The position numbers and the translations under genes were made by a program. Below the pieces are notes generated by a model. It saw nothing but the letters and a program-made list of their open reading frames with translations, did no database searches and had not been told where the DNA came from. This document shows, piece by piece, positions 9,258-19,740 of a stretch of DNA of 64,000 nt (the stretch's first letter is position 1; each line of letters starts with the position of its first letter). The stretch is taken from NCBI RefSeq assembly GCF_013377295.1, contig NZ_CP016180.1:806001-870000 (forward strand), given 5' to 3'. This stretch comes from Pasteurella skyensis. GTDB taxonomy: Bacteria > Pseudomonadota > Gammaproteobacteria > Enterobacterales > Pasteurellaceae.

Positions 9258-9319
9258 TATTACCTCCGAATTTAAGCGGTACGATTAAATCAGTTTTTTA
9301 CCAATTTTTACCAATGTTA

Positions 9320-10090
9320 TTATGCGGTTTGAATAATAGGGATTTGTGGTTTAGTTGACCCTGCCATTTCTGCTAATAGTTCCATTTTATTAATGGTAAT
9401 ATATTTTCCTTTAACAGACAGTATATTTGATTTTTGAAAACGACTGAGTAAACGGCTAATGGTTTCAATCGTTAGACCAAGATAATTACCAATATCACCA
9501 CGTGTCATTGTAAGACGAAATTCTCTAGCAGAGAAGCCTCGAGCAGAGTGGCGTTGAGATAGGTTGTATAAAAAAGCAGCCAACTTTTCTTCTGCACTCA
9601 TTCGTGATAGCAATAAAATCATATCTTGATCATTTTTTATTTCATTACTCATTAAACGCATAATTTGATGGCGAATTTTTGGCATTTTGCCAGCTAAATC
9701 ATCTAAAATATCAAATGGGATTTCACAAATCATTGAGGTTTCAAGGGCTTGCGCAAATCCAACGTGTTTCATTGTATCAATAGCATCAAAACCAATAACA
9801 TCACCAGAAAGATGAAAGGCGGTAATTTGTTCTTCACCACTTTCACTAATTGTATAACTCTTAATGGTGCCTGAGCGAATGGCATATAATGATTGAAGAT
9901 GATCCCCTGATTTAAAGACAATTTGTGTTTTTTGAATAGGTCTTTTTCGTTCAATAATATTATCGAGCTGATTCAATTCATGATCATTAAGTGTAAAAGG
10001 TAAACATAATTGACTAATACTACAATTTTGGCAATGAATCGAACTGTTTTTTTTCTTCCCTACTGCTGTTGACTCAGACACAATCTTCAT
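9320..10090 (-). CDS. fnr: FNR, oxygen-sensing global transcription regulator
   Basis: The 256-residue CRP/FNR-family protein binds an oxygen-labile [4Fe-4S] cluster. The ligands are present at the same positions as in E. coli: C20, C23, C29 ([11 protein letters not shown]) and C122 (SMICEIPF). The C-terminal helix-turn-helix has recognition residues E209, S212 and R213 ([14 protein letters not shown]), so it should read TTGATNNNNATCAA. A near match to that site lies 27 bp before its own start (10117-10130). The gene is divergent from a small membrane protein and the DUF817 gene. Confidence 0.96.
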   Translation of the reverse strand: MKIVSESTAVGKKKNSSIHCQNCSISQLCLPFTLNDHELNQLDNIIERKRPIQKTQIVFKSGDHLQSLYAIRSGTIKSYTISESGEEQITAFHLSGDVIGFDAIDTMKHVGFAQALETSMICEIPFDILDDLAGKMPKIRHQIMRLMSNEIKNDQDMILLLSRMSAEEKLAAFLYNLSQRHSARGFSAREFRLTMTRGDIGNYLGLTIETISRLLSRFQKSNILSVKGKYITINKMELLAEMAGSTKPQIPIIQTA

Positions 10091-10116
10091 AATAACGTCC
10101 CAAAAGTATTAAAAAT

Positions 10117-10130
10117 TTGATTTAGAGCAA
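10117..10130. promoter_or_regulatory. Candidate FNR box in the fnr upstream region
   Basis: TTGAT-ttag-AGCAA differs from the FNR consensus TTGAT-N4-ATCAA at one base. It lies between fnr and the divergent small gene, so it could serve autoregulation of fnr, the small gene, or both. Assignment rests on the motif only. Confidence 0.6.
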
Positions 10131-10147
10131 ATTTTAGCACTATTTTT

Positions 10148-10156
10148 TGATATAAT
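10148..10156 (+). promoter_or_regulatory. Extended -10 promoter element for the small protein gene
   Basis: TGATATAAT is a TGN-TATAAT extended -10. It lies 53 bp before the ATG at 10209 and 18 bp after the candidate FNR box. No good -35 is visible, as is common for extended -10 promoters. Confidence 0.5.
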
Positions 10157-10208
10157 GAAGTGCGATTTTTAGTTTTTGGTGAAAATATAACAGCTTTCGG
10201 GAGAAAAA

Positions 10209-10310
10209 ATGCCAGCAGAAAAATTAACTAAAACAAGATTAATTCAGATTATTATAATATTTGTGGTGCTTATTTGTGCTTTTGTATATCGCACTTATTA
10301 TCCTCATTAG
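10209..10310 (+). CDS. Small single-span membrane protein (33 aa), unknown
   Basis: ATG at 10209 with GGGAG five bases upstream opens a 33-codon frame ending TAG at 10308. It encodes a basic N-terminus (MPAEKLTKTR), one hydrophobic helix (LIQIIIIFVVLICAFVY) and a short tail. The TAG overlaps the AGGAG ribosome site of the DUF817 gene, so translation may be coupled. I do not recognise a family. Support is the ribosome site, the promoter element upstream and the helix; it has no independent homology. Confidence 0.6.
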   Translation: MPAEKLTKTRLIQIIIIFVVLICAFVYRTYYPH

Positions 10311-10318
10311 GAGAAAAA

Positions 10319-11167
10319 ATGCTTAATAAAATTGATCATTGGCTAATGATACACCCTAAAAATCACTCTTTAGCAGGAATTAAGCGTTTTATTATCGAAT
10401 TTGGCTTTTTTGGTTTAAAAGAATTAAGAGCATGTTTGTTTGCTGGGCTATTTTTTATTGCTATATTTGTTATTCCACGAGCAGGGTTGTTAGGTATTCC
10501 TCGCTATGATTTATTGTTGATTTTTGCCATTGTCATACAAGGATTAATGCTACTTTTTAAACTTGAAACATGGGATGAATTAAAGGCTATTAGTATATTT
10601 CATATTGTTGGTTTTGCATTAGAAGTGTTCAAAACATCGAGCAGTGTGCAATCTTGGGCTTATCCTGATTTTGGGTATACCAAATTATTTGGTGTGCCAC
10701 TTTTTAGTGGCTTTATGTATGCAGCAGTAGGCAGTTATATTATTCAAGCGTGGCGTCTGTTTGATCTTAAGGTAACCAATCATCCTCCTTACTGGTTAGC
10801 GACACTGGGTTCTATTTGTATTTATTTGAATTTTTTTACTCATCACTATATCGGTGATTTTCGTTGGTATTTAGCTACTTTTGTATTGGGTTTATATGCT
10901 CAAACTAAAGTTTATTTTACCTCTTATGATAAAGAAAGAAGTATGCCATTATTACTTGCTTTTGGATTAATCGGTTTCTTTATTTGGCTTGCGGAAAATA
11001 TAGGCACTTTTGCTGGAGTATGGCGTTATCCAAATCAACTCAACCATTGGTCTATGGTGCATATTGGTAAATGGGGAGCGTGGGCATTATTAGTTATTAT
11101 TACATTTACGATTGTTGCTAATTTGAAACATATCAAAGGGAATATAAAGGTATCAAAAATAGAGTAG
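10319..11167 (+). CDS. DUF817 family integral membrane protein (YoaT-like)
   Basis: The protein has 282 residues with about eight hydrophobic helices. It carries the DUF817 landmarks: RACLFAGLFF near the start, the central WAYPDFGYTKLFGVPLFSGFMYAAVGSYI, and near the C-terminus AENIGTFAGVWRYPNQ and WSMVHIGKWGAW. Function is unknown. AGGAG at 10309-10313 sets the ATG at 10319; an upstream in-frame start at 10274 lies inside the small gene. The two genes look like an operon. Confidence 0.85.
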   Translation: MLNKIDHWLMIHPKNHSLAGIKRFIIEFGFFGLKELRACLFAGLFFIAIFVIPRAGLLGIPRYDLLLIFAIVIQGLMLLFKLETWDELKAISIFHIVGFALEVFKTSSSVQSWAYPDFGYTKLFGVPLFSGFMYAAVGSYIIQAWRLFDLKVTNHPPYWLATLGSICIYLNFFTHHYIGDFRWYLATFVLGLYAQTKVYFTSYDKERSMPLLLAFGLIGFFIWLAENIGTFAGVWRYPNQLNHWSMVHIGKWGAWALLVIITFTIVANLKHIKGNIKVSKIE

Positions 11168-11263
11168 TACAAATGCTAAAAATATAAATATACCGCAATT
11201 ATTTCATTGAATTTATTATCGATTTTCTGTATATTTAGCAGGTTATTATTCATCTATTTATAA

Positions 11264-12343
<1,080 letters not shown>

Positions 12344-12359
12344 GTCACTATTTGTAGTT

Positions 12360-12390
12360 GGCAACAGTGTAGGCTGTTGCCAATATTTTT
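12360..12390 (+). terminator. Hairpin between mreB and mreC (possible attenuating terminator)
   Basis: GGCAACAG (12360-12367) pairs perfectly with CTGTTGCC (12374-12381) around TGTAGG, and AATATTTTT follows. As it lies inside mreBCD it may lower mreCD expression relative to mreB, or protect the mreB mRNA end (inference). Confidence 0.65.
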
Positions 12391-12412
12391 ACGATTTCAT
12401 TGCAAAATTTTA

Positions 12413-13429
12413 ATGAAACTTATATTCTCTAGATTGCCTTCACTTGGCATGCGGTTATTTTTTGCCATTGTTTTTTCTATTACATTAATTGTTTTTGATG
12501 GTCGTAGTAATGCGATTATGCAAGTGCGTAATGTATTAGAAACGGCGGTGAGCGGTCTATATTATTTTGCAAATGCCCCTCGTCTTATTCTTGATAATGT
12601 CAGTGGTAATTTTATTGATAGTTCAAAATTGCAATTAGAAAACAAAATGCTAAAAGAGCAGCTTCGTGAAAAGAATGCAAGTTTGTTGCGTTTTGAGCAT
12701 TTGAAAGTTGAAAATCAACGTTTACGCTTGTTATTAAGTTCTCCATTACGTCAAGATGAATATAAAAAGGTGGCAGAGGTATTGACGGCTGAAATCGATG
12801 CTTATCGTCGGCAGGTAGTGATTAATCAAGGTCGACAAAATGGTGTTTTTGTAGGGCAACCTGTGATTGATGAATTGGGCATTGTTGGTCAAGTGATTTC
12901 AGTGAATGAAACGAGTAGTAGAGTGTTATTAATTACTGATTCTATACATTCTATTCCAGTGCAAGTATTGCGTAATGATGTTCGTACCATTATAAGTGGT
13001 ACAGGACAAGATGATGAATTATTGATTGACAACCTCCCTAGTGCAGTAGATATTGCAAAAGGCGATATTTTAGTTACCTCTGGTTTAGGTGGCCGCTTTC
13101 CTGAAGGTTATCCTGTTGCTGTGGTTGAATCCATTTCTAATACTCGACAAGCCCATTTTGCACGTATTATTGCTCGACCTCTTGCTTCTTTTGATCATTT
13201 ACGTCATTTACTGCTTCTTTGGCCAACAAGCGAGGAGCTACGTAATGCGAAAACCCTTTCCACACAAGATATTAGAAATGTAGTGGAAGAGCGTCGTAAT
13301 TTTTCTAATCCGTTAACAGATCTTAAGTCAAAATTAGCCCCTAAAATAAAGGTTAAATTACCACGACAAGGAAAAGAACCTAGAGCGAATACAAAAGTAA
13401 CACAACAAGAGGCAAACAATGAAAACTAA
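12413..13429 (+). CDS. mreC: Rod shape-determining protein MreC
   Basis: The 338-residue bitopic protein has one N-terminal helix (LGMRLFFAIVFSITLIVF), a coiled coil at about 70-105 (KLQLENKMLKEQLREK...) and a periplasmic beta domain (VGQPVIDELGIVGQV..., LVTSGLGGRFPEGYPV). It links MreB to the wall-synthesis machinery. ATG 12413 is preferred because the longer frame would begin with a TTG inside the upstream hairpin. The last 80 residues are basic and poorly conserved. mreD overlaps its end by 11 bp. Confidence 0.94.
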   Translation: MKLIFSRLPSLGMRLFFAIVFSITLIVFDGRSNAIMQVRNVLETAVSGLYYFANAPRLILDNVSGNFIDSSKLQLENKMLKEQLREKNASLLRFEHLKVENQRLRLLLSSPLRQDEYKKVAEVLTAEIDAYRRQVVINQGRQNGVFVGQPVIDELGIVGQVISVNETSSRVLLITDSIHSIPVQVLRNDVRTIISGTGQDDELLIDNLPSAVDIAKGDILVTSGLGGRFPEGYPVAVVESISNTRQAHFARIIARPLASFDHLRHLLLLWPTSEELRNAKTLSTQDIRNVVEERRNFSNPLTDLKSKLAPKIKVKLPRQGKEPRANTKVTQQEANNEN

Positions 13430-13910
13430 TATTATTTTTAGGTTGATTGTTTTATTGGCTATATTTATGGTTGCCTTTACTTTAGAAATAATGCCATGGC
13501 CAAAAGATATGCAAGGGTGGCGACCTGCTTGGGTGGTTATTTTAATTGTTTATTGGTCTCTCGCATTACCACATAAAATTAATATTGGCAGTGCTTTTGT
13601 TATTGGTATTGTGTGGGATGTTATTCTGGGTTCAGTACTCGGTATTCACGCTTTAGTGCTGTCTATTGCGATCTATATTGTGGTAAAACACCACCTTATT
13701 TTGCGTAATATGTCACTGTGGTTTCAAGCTATTTTGATAATGGGATATGTTGCACTTATCCGTATAATGATATTTTTTATTGAATTAATTTTACATAATG
13801 CGCATTTTCACAGTCAAGAGCTGTTAGGTGCTGTAATAAGTGGATTATTATGGCCTTGGATTTATTTATTGATGCAACAAATTCGTCGAGGGTTGTGGTT
13901 AACAGAATGA
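13419..13910 (+). CDS. mreD: Rod shape-determining protein MreD
   Basis: The 163-residue protein is very hydrophobic with five or six membrane helices. It carries the MreD pattern: an N-terminal LEIMPWP followed by [41 protein letters not shown], split here only for naming. It partners MreC in the elongasome. The start overlaps mreC by 11 bp and the stop overlaps the rarA start (ATGA), so translation of all three is probably coupled. Confidence 0.93.
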   Translation: MKTNIIFRLIVLLAIFMVAFTLEIMPWPKDMQGWRPAWVVILIVYWSLALPHKINIGSAFVIGIVWDVILGSVLGIHALVLSIAIYIVVKHHLILRNMSLWFQAILIMGYVALIRIMIFFIELILHNAHFHSQELLGAVISGLLWPWIYLLMQQIRRGLWLTE

Positions 13911-15241
13911 GTAATTTGGACTTGGATTTTTCAGAAGACTTTCGTCCTCTTTCTGCAAGGGTTCGCCCTCGTTCTCTGAGCGAGTACATTGGGCAGTCTC
14001 ACATTATTGGTGAGGGGAAACCTTTACGTAAGGCAATCGAGCAGAGTTATAGCCATTCTATGATTTTTTGGGGGCCACCAGGAACAGGAAAAACTACCTT
14101 AGCAGAAATTATAGCCCATCACTTAGATGCTGAAGTAGAACGCATTTCAGCAGTAACGAGTGGTATCAAAGAGATTCGAGAAGCCATTGAAATAGCTAAA
14201 ATAAACAAGCAATCAGGTCGACAAACATTATTGTTTGTGGATGAAGTGCATCGATTTAATAAAAGCCAGCAAGATGCCTTTTTACCACATATTGAAGATG
14301 GCACCATTATTTTTATTGGAGCCACGACAGAAAATCCTTCGTTTGAATTAAATAATGCACTGCTTTCACGTACTCGAATTTATATACTAAAATCCCTTTC
14401 TAATATCGATATTCAACAAATATTAACACTTGCTTTAAATGATCAAGAACGAGGATTAGGGAAAGACTCTTTTATTATTAAAGATGATGTGCTTAATCTA
14501 TTAGCTGATTATGTTAATGGTGATGCTCGTTTTGCATTAAATTGCTTAGAATTAATGTCTGATATGGCAATGATATGTGATGAAAATAAAATTTTAGACA
14601 AAGCACTCTTGATTGACGTATTAGGTGAGCGTCAAGCACGTTTTGATAAAGGCGGAGATCTTTATTATGATCTTATATCCGCTTTACATAAATCCATTCG
14701 AGGCTCTGCGCCAGATGCGGCGCTTTATTGGTATGCTCGTATTCTAACGGCAGGAGGTGATCCTCTTTATGTGGCTCGTCGTTTACTTGCCATCGCTTCT
14801 GAGGATATTGGTAATGCGGATCCAAGAGCAATGCAAATTGCCATAAATGCATGGGATTGCTATACCCGAGTAGGGGCTTATGAGGGAGAAAGAGCAATAG
14901 CACAAGCGGTTGTTTATCTGGCTGTAGCTGCAAAAAGTAATGCTATTTATACTGCATTTAATGAAGCAAAACGCCTTGCCAGTGAATCTAAAGATTATGA
15001 AGTACCTCATCATTTACGCAATGCGGCTACCCAGTTGATGGAATCATTAGGCTATGGAGCAGAATATCGTTATGCACATAATGAAGAAAATGCTTACGCA
15101 GCAGGTGAAAATTATTTTCCATCTGAGATAAAAGAAACACAATTTTATTATCCGACAGAACGTGGCTTGGAAAAACAAATTAGCGAAAAATTGCAGTGGT
15201 TAAAAGCCTTAGATCAGAAAAGTACAGTGAAACGCTATTAG
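13907..15241 (+). CDS. rarA: Replication-associated recombination protein RarA (MgsA)
   Basis: The 444-residue AAA+ ATPase of the clamp-loader group acts at stalled forks. Walker [10 protein letters not shown] is at 56-64, Walker [11 protein letters not shown] is near 107, and the sensor-1 region [11 protein letters not shown] with the arginine finger LLSRTRIY follows. The C-terminal tetramerisation region includes [15 protein letters not shown] and SEDIGNADP. The start at 13907 overlaps the mreD stop; a longer frame from 13850 lies inside mreD and is rejected. E. coli RarA has 447 residues. A canonical uptake core lies inside (14902-14910). Linkage to mreBCD instead of the lolA/serS neighbourhood is notable. 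Confidence 0.94.
   Translation: MSNLDLDFSEDFRPLSARVRPRSLSEYIGQSHIIGEGKPLRKAIEQSYSHSMIFWGPPGTGKTTLAEIIAHHLDAEVERISAVTSGIKEIREAIEIAKINKQSGRQTLLFVDEVHRFNKSQQDAFLPHIEDGTIIFIGATTENPSFELNNALLSRTRIYILKSLSNIDIQQILTLALNDQERGLGKDSFIIKDDVLNLLADYVNGDARFALNCLELMSDMAMICDENKILDKALLIDVLGERQARFDKGGDLYYDLISALHKSIRGSAPDAALYWYARILTAGGDPLYVARRLLAIASEDIGNADPRAMQIAINAWDCYTRVGAYEGERAIAQAVVYLAVAAKSNAIYTAFNEAKRLASESKDYEVPHHLRNAATQLMESLGYGAEYRYAHNEENAYAAGENYFPSEIKETQFYYPTERGLEKQISEKLQWLKALDQKSTVKRY
14902..14910 (+). other. Apl-type DNA uptake signal core
   Basis: An exact ACAAGCGGT lies inside rarA, where it encodes part of AQAVVY. Its presence in a coding region supports the Actinobacillus-type uptake specificity. 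Confidence 0.7.
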
Positions 15242-15242
15242 G

Positions 15243-15296
15243 AAGCGATAGGACTGTTATCAAAATTTGCAAATTTTGATAAAGATCTTACCGCTT
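15243..15296 (+). terminator. Inverted uptake-signal pair with 26-bp palindrome after rarA
   Basis: AAGCGATAG on the left faces CTTACCGCTT on the right. Between them lies a perfect 26-bp palindrome centred on TTTGCAAA (15257-15282, ttatcaaaattt/aaattttgataa). Paired uptake signals between genes often double as terminators in Pasteurellaceae; here no T-run follows directly, so the termination role is inferred. Confidence 0.65.
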
Positions 15297-15318
15297 TATC
15301 GAATTTAAAATAAGTATT

Positions 15319-15348
15319 TTGACACGTTATAAGATAGAAAAAGATTAT
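15319..15348 (+). promoter_or_regulatory. Candidate sigma-70 promoter for accD
   Basis: A perfect -35 TTGACA (15319-15324) is followed 18 bp later by GATTAT (15343-15348), a four-of-six match to TATAAT. It lies about 85 bp before the accD ATG. Only the motif supports it. Confidence 0.45.
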
Positions 15349-15431
15349 TAATTAACATACCCAAAATAATGATTTTATGGTTTAATATGTCATAATATTT
15401 TTATTTTTCAACAGTATAAAAGGTTAAAAAA

Positions 15432-16337
15432 ATGAGTTGGATTGAAAGAATTTTAGGTACAAAATCATCTCAAAGTAGTAAAGCAAGTATTCCAGAAGGT
15501 GTTTGGACGAAGTGTACTAGCTGTCAGCAGATTTTGTATGTTGAAGATTTAAAACGTAATATGCAGGTGTGCCCAAAATGTGATCACCATATGCGAATTA
15601 ATGCACGTGTTCGTTTATTAAGTTTATTAGATGAAGAGAGTGCTGAAGAAATTGCGGCAGAATTAGAGCCTCAAGATATTTTAAAATTTAAAGATTTGAA
15701 AAAATATAAAGATCGTTTAAGTGCCGCTCAAAAACATACTGGTGAAAAAGATGCGTTAATTGCGATGTCAGGTAATATTTATAGTATGCCAGTGGTTGTT
15801 GCTGCCTTTGATTTTGAGTTTATGGGTGGGTCAATGGGTACAACTGTAGGCAAAAAGTTTGTACTGGCAGCAGAAAAAGCCCTTGAAGAAAAGATTCCTT
15901 TTATCTGTTTTGCAGCCTCAGGTGGTGCAAGAATGCAAGAGGCATTGTTCTCATTAATGCAAATGGCAAAAACCAGTGCGATATTAGCTAAGTTGAAAGA
16001 AGAAGGTGTTCCTTTTATTTCAGTAATGACAGATCCAACATTTGGTGGTGTATCAGCAAGTTTTGCAATGCTTGGAGATATTAATATTGCAGAGCCAAAA
16101 GCATTAATTGGATTTGCAGGTGCTCGAGTGATTGAACAGACTGTTCGTGAAACACTGCCAGACGGTTTTCAGCGAGCAGAGTTTTTATTAGAGCACGGAG
16201 CCTTAGATATGATTGTGCATCGTAAAAAAATGCGAGATACACTCGCAAGTCTGATTGCGAAGATGACACATCAGCCTTCTCCTTTTTCTAATAAGATTGT
16301 ATGTATTGAATCGGATATCGTTGAAGAAGTACAATAA
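15432..16337 (+). CDS. accD: Acetyl-CoA carboxylase carboxyltransferase, beta subunit
   Basis: The 301-residue subunit pairs with AccA to move the carboxyl group from biotin to acetyl-CoA, the first step of fatty acid synthesis. The N-terminal C4 zinc finger is intact: C28, C31, C47, C50 (KCTSC...CPKC). The crotonase-like core has [16 protein letters not shown] and [15 protein letters not shown]. Length is as in E. coli (304). The stop TAA shares its last A with the folC ATG, the usual accD-folC coupling. Confidence 0.96.
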   Translation: MSWIERILGTKSSQSSKASIPEGVWTKCTSCQQILYVEDLKRNMQVCPKCDHHMRINARVRLLSLLDEESAEEIAAELEPQDILKFKDLKKYKDRLSAAQKHTGEKDALIAMSGNIYSMPVVVAAFDFEFMGGSMGTTVGKKFVLAAEKALEEKIPFICFAASGGARMQEALFSLMQMAKTSAILAKLKEEGVPFISVMTDPTFGGVSASFAMLGDINIAEPKALIGFAGARVIEQTVRETLPDGFQRAEFLLEHGALDMIVHRKKMRDTLASLIAKMTHQPSPFSNKIVCIESDIVEEVQ

Positions 16338-17635
16338 TGACAGCAATATTACCTCAAGCCACGGATTCTTTGGAAACGTGGCTTTCCTATTTAGAAACAA
16401 GTCATTGTAAAGCCATTGACTTAGGTTTAGAGCGTGTAAAATCTGTTGCTTATGAGTTAGATTTACTTAAACCTGCTCCTTATGTGATTACGGTTGCGGG
16501 TACAAATGGCAAAGGCTCGACTTGTAAATTTTTAGAAGCAGCATTACTGAAAGCAGGTAAGCGAGTAGGTGTCTATGCTTCACCACATTTGATACGTTAC
16601 AACGAGCGTGTCAGAATTCAAGGTGAGTTATTGGATGATAAGGCTTATATTGATTCTTTTGTTAAAATCACAAAACATAAAAAAGTTTCTTTAAGCTATT
16701 TTGAATACAGCACCCTTTCTGCATTAGATTTATTCAAACAAGCCAATTTAGATATTGTTATTTTAGAAGTTGGACTCGGTGGGCGACTTGATGCTACCAA
16801 TATTGTTGATCCTGATTTTGCTGTGATTACTTCTATTGATATTGATCACACTGCTTTTTTAGGTGATAACAGAGAGGATATTGGACGAGAAAAAGCAGGG
16901 ATTTTTAGACCTCATATTCCTGTTGTGGTAGGGGAGAGTGATTGTCCAAATAGCATTATGGAACAGATTAAATCGCTACAGTGTCACTCTTTTGTTTGTG
17001 GAAAAAATTACAAATTTTTAATAGAATCTGACCGCTTGGTATGGCAATCTGACAAAGTCTCTTTGACTGATTTAGCATTGCCCAAAATACCTGCTATTAA
17101 TGTGGCAACCGCATTGGCAGTATTAACAAATTTGCCTTTTAAAATTAGTGAAGACATTATTAAAGAAACGGTATTAGAAACCGAATTAACAGGGCGATTT
17201 CAATATTTAACCCCACAAGATTTTACTGATTTTTCACATCAACCTCCTCTTGCACAAGTGATCATTGATGTAGGGCATAACCCTCATGCGACTCGTTATG
17301 TCGCCTCACAATTAGCACAATTGAAACAGCCTAACCAGAAAGTGTATGCTGTGTTCAGTGTGTTAAAAGATAAAGATTTGAAAGGAATTGTTGAACCATT
17401 AAATACTCTGATTGATGAGTGGCACTGTGTCACTTTAAGGTGTTTTAGAGGGCAAAGTGGTCAAATGATTTTAGAAAAAATGGTAAAAACTTTACCGAAT
17501 GTTACCGCTTATCACTATGAAAATATGGAGCAGACAATACAAAAAGTGTTTAATATTGCTACAGAAAACGATATTATCTTAGTTTTTGGTTCATTTCATA
17601 CAGTGAGCGATTTTTTATTATTGATTAAACATTAA
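16337..17635 (+). CDS. folC: Bifunctional dihydrofolate synthase / folylpolyglutamate synthase
   Basis: The 432-residue Mur-ligase-like enzyme adds glutamate to dihydropteroate and to folates. The P-loop GTNGKGST is at 55-62. HLIRYNERVRIQG (folate side), LEVGLGGRLDATN (Mg/ATP) and DIDHTAFLG follow, and the C-terminal domain has VIIDVGHNPHA. The start overlaps accD by one base. SohB follows 15 bp downstream, giving an accD-folC-sohB operon. Confidence 0.95.
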   Translation: MTAILPQATDSLETWLSYLETSHCKAIDLGLERVKSVAYELDLLKPAPYVITVAGTNGKGSTCKFLEAALLKAGKRVGVYASPHLIRYNERVRIQGELLDDKAYIDSFVKITKHKKVSLSYFEYSTLSALDLFKQANLDIVILEVGLGGRLDATNIVDPDFAVITSIDIDHTAFLGDNREDIGREKAGIFRPHIPVVVGESDCPNSIMEQIKSLQCHSFVCGKNYKFLIESDRLVWQSDKVSLTDLALPKIPAINVATALAVLTNLPFKISEDIIKETVLETELTGRFQYLTPQDFTDFSHQPPLAQVIIDVGHNPHATRYVASQLAQLKQPNQKVYAVFSVLKDKDLKGIVEPLNTLIDEWHCVTLRCFRGQSGQMILEKMVKTLPNVTAYHYENMEQTIQKVFNIATENDIILVFGSFHTVSDFLLLIKH

Positions 17636-17650
17636 AAGGGCATACATATT

Positions 17651-18730
17651 ATGTGGAAAGAAGTCTTATTAAATTATGGTATTTTCTTATTAGAATTATT
17701 GACCGTATTTGGCATTATCATTGCGATAGTAATGATGGTCTTGGAAAGTAAAAAACAGGGACAGCAAGGTGAAATTTCAGTTAAAAATCTCACTGAAAAA
17801 TATAAAGAAAGTAAAAAATCGTTAAGTAATTTTTTCTTAAGTGAAGCAGAGCAGAAAGCGAAAGAAAAAGCAGATAAAAAAGAGCAAAAAGCAAAAGCGA
17901 AAGCTGAGAAAAAACGCTTAAAATTGGCAAAAAAATCACAAGAAGAGTCTGAAAGTGAACAGAGTGAAGTCGTCAAGCCTCGTCTTTTTGTACTGAATTT
18001 TAATGGTGACATAATGGCGAGTGGCGTAGACTGTTTACGTAAAGAGGTTGATGCAGTAGTAGCATTGGCAAGACCTGAACACGATGAAGTGTTACTCAAA
18101 TTAGAAAGTCCTGGTGGTGTGGTACATGGCTATGGTTTAGCTGCTTCACAATTAGCACGTTTAAAAGCACGTAATATTCCGTTAACCATTGCAGTAGACA
18201 AAGTTGCTGCAAGTGGTGGCTATATGATGGCGTGTGTAGCAGATAAAATCATTTCTGCCCCTTTTGCTGTCATTGGTTCAATTGGTGTAGTGGCACAGGT
18301 GCCAAATATTCATCGTCTGCTTAAAAAACATGATGTAGATGTCGATGTAATGATGGCAGGAAAATATAAACGTACCGTAACATTGATGGGAGAAAATACC
18401 AAAGCAGGTAAGAAAAAATTCCAACAAGAATTAGAAGAAACGCATAAATTATTTAAGCAATTTATAAGTCAATATCGCCCTCAACTCGATATGAGAAAAG
18501 TAGCTACTGGTGAACATTGGTTTGGAAAACAAGCGTTAGAATTAAAATTGGTCGATGAAATCTCAACCAGTGATGATGTTATTTTAACTGTGATCGAAGA
18601 AAAAGACGTTATTGAAGTGAAATTTATTCAAAAGAAAAATGTTTTAAAACGCTTTGGAATTGAACTAGAGCAGAGTGTAGAAAGAATTATTGCTAAATTG
18701 CTGAATAAATCACATTCATCAATGTTATAA
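17651..18730 (+). CDS. sohB: Inner-membrane serine peptidase SohB (family S49)
   Basis: The protein has 359 residues. An N-terminal membrane helix (about 8-31) is followed by a strongly charged Lys/Glu linker (about 45-105) and the S49 domain. The nucleophile is Ser188 in DKVAASGGYMMAC; the general base is expected to be Lys238 or Lys240 in AGKYKRT. It is thought to process periplasmic or membrane proteins. AGGG (17637-17640) precedes the ATG at 17651. The charged linker is longer than the catalytic core needs and probably disordered. Confidence 0.92.
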   Translation: MWKEVLLNYGIFLLELLTVFGIIIAIVMMVLESKKQGQQGEISVKNLTEKYKESKKSLSNFFLSEAEQKAKEKADKKEQKAKAKAEKKRLKLAKKSQEESESEQSEVVKPRLFVLNFNGDIMASGVDCLRKEVDAVVALARPEHDEVLLKLESPGGVVHGYGLAASQLARLKARNIPLTIAVDKVAASGGYMMACVADKIISAPFAVIGSIGVVAQVPNIHRLLKKHDVDVDVMMAGKYKRTVTLMGENTKAGKKKFQQELEETHKLFKQFISQYRPQLDMRKVATGEHWFGKQALELKLVDEISTSDDVILTVIEEKDVIEVKFIQKKNVLKRFGIELEQSVERIIAKLLNKSHSSML

Positions 18731-18790
18731 GATTCCACTGCTTTTATAAGCGGGTAGATTATTGTTATTTTTTACACTATTTTCAGTACA

Positions 18791-18818
18791 ACAAAGGAGA
18801 GCATAAACTCTCCTTTGT
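18791..18818. terminator. Hairpin between convergent sohB and purU
   Basis: ACAAAGGAGAG pairs perfectly with CTCTCCTTTGT (11 bp, 6-base loop). Neither side has a clear T-run, so it is only a candidate bidirectional terminator. Confidence 0.5.
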
Positions 18819-18823
18819 GGTCT

Positions 18824-19660
18824 CTACATTACAACGGTTTTATTTTTATGAATAAAAACACGATCGTTTAATACACACTCCAATGCTTTACTTAGCACTG
18901 TTTTTTCAACGTCTTTCCCCGCTTTTTGCATCATTTCAGCGGTATAAGAATGATCCACGTTAATGACATTTTGCATAATGATAGGACCTTGATCTAATTC
19001 ACTATTAATAAAATGAGCAGTAGCACCAATTATTTTTACACCACGTTCATAAGCTTGTTGATAAGGTTTCGCACCAATAAAAGCAGGTAAGAAAGAGTGG
19101 TGAATATTAATCACTCGATTAGGATAGCGCTCTACAAACGCTGGATTCAATACTCGCATATATTTTGCAAGGACAATATAATCAGGTTCATATTCATCAA
19201 TTTTATCACTGAGTAATTTATCGTGTTCTTCACGAGTTAAATTCTGATGGCTAATAAAGTGAAAAGGAATATCAAAACGTTGCGCTAAATCACTTAACGT
19301 ATCGTGATTACCAATAATTGCTGCAATGTCTACATCTAAGCCACCATAATAATTTTTCATTAAAATATCACCTAAACAATGTGCTTCTTTGGTCACCAGA
19401 ATAACAATACGTTTACGTTGTTTGGGAATTAATTTATAACAACCATTTTGAGGCAGGCTTTTCTTTAAGTCAGCTAAAAATGTTTCATCATCAAAAATAC
19501 CTTGTAACTCTGTACGCATAAAAAAGTATTTTTCATTGTTATCTACAAATTCATTATTTTGAATAATATTTAGTTGATGCTTATAACAAATATTAGTAAT
19601 TTTAGAAACTAAACCTGTTTCATCAGGGCATTCTGTTAGTAATACTTTATTTTTAATCAT
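18824..19660 (-). CDS. purU: Formyltetrahydrofolate deformylase
   Basis: The 278-residue enzyme hydrolyses 10-formyl-THF to THF and formate, balancing one-carbon pools. The N-terminal ACT domain (about 7-85) begins LLTECPDETGLVSKIT. The C-terminal formyltransferase-like domain has INIHHSFLPAFIGAKPYQQA and the catalytic ATAHFINSELDQGPII (His and Asp). Length matches E. coli (280). It is transcribed alone, convergent with sohB. Confidence 0.95.
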   Translation of the reverse strand: MIKNKVLLTECPDETGLVSKITNICYKHQLNIIQNNEFVDNNEKYFFMRTELQGIFDDETFLADLKKSLPQNGCYKLIPKQRKRIVILVTKEAHCLGDILMKNYYGGLDVDIAAIIGNHDTLSDLAQRFDIPFHFISHQNLTREEHDKLLSDKIDEYEPDYIVLAKYMRVLNPAFVERYPNRVINIHHSFLPAFIGAKPYQQAYERGVKIIGATAHFINSELDQGPIIMQNVINVDHSYTAEMMQKAGKDVEKTVLSKALECVLNDRVFIHKNKTVVM

Positions 19661-19740
19661 AGTTTATATTTATTTTATGAGAGGAAAGGAAAAGCCTATT
19701 AATCATATAATAGGCTTGATAAAAGTAAGAGATTAAAATA

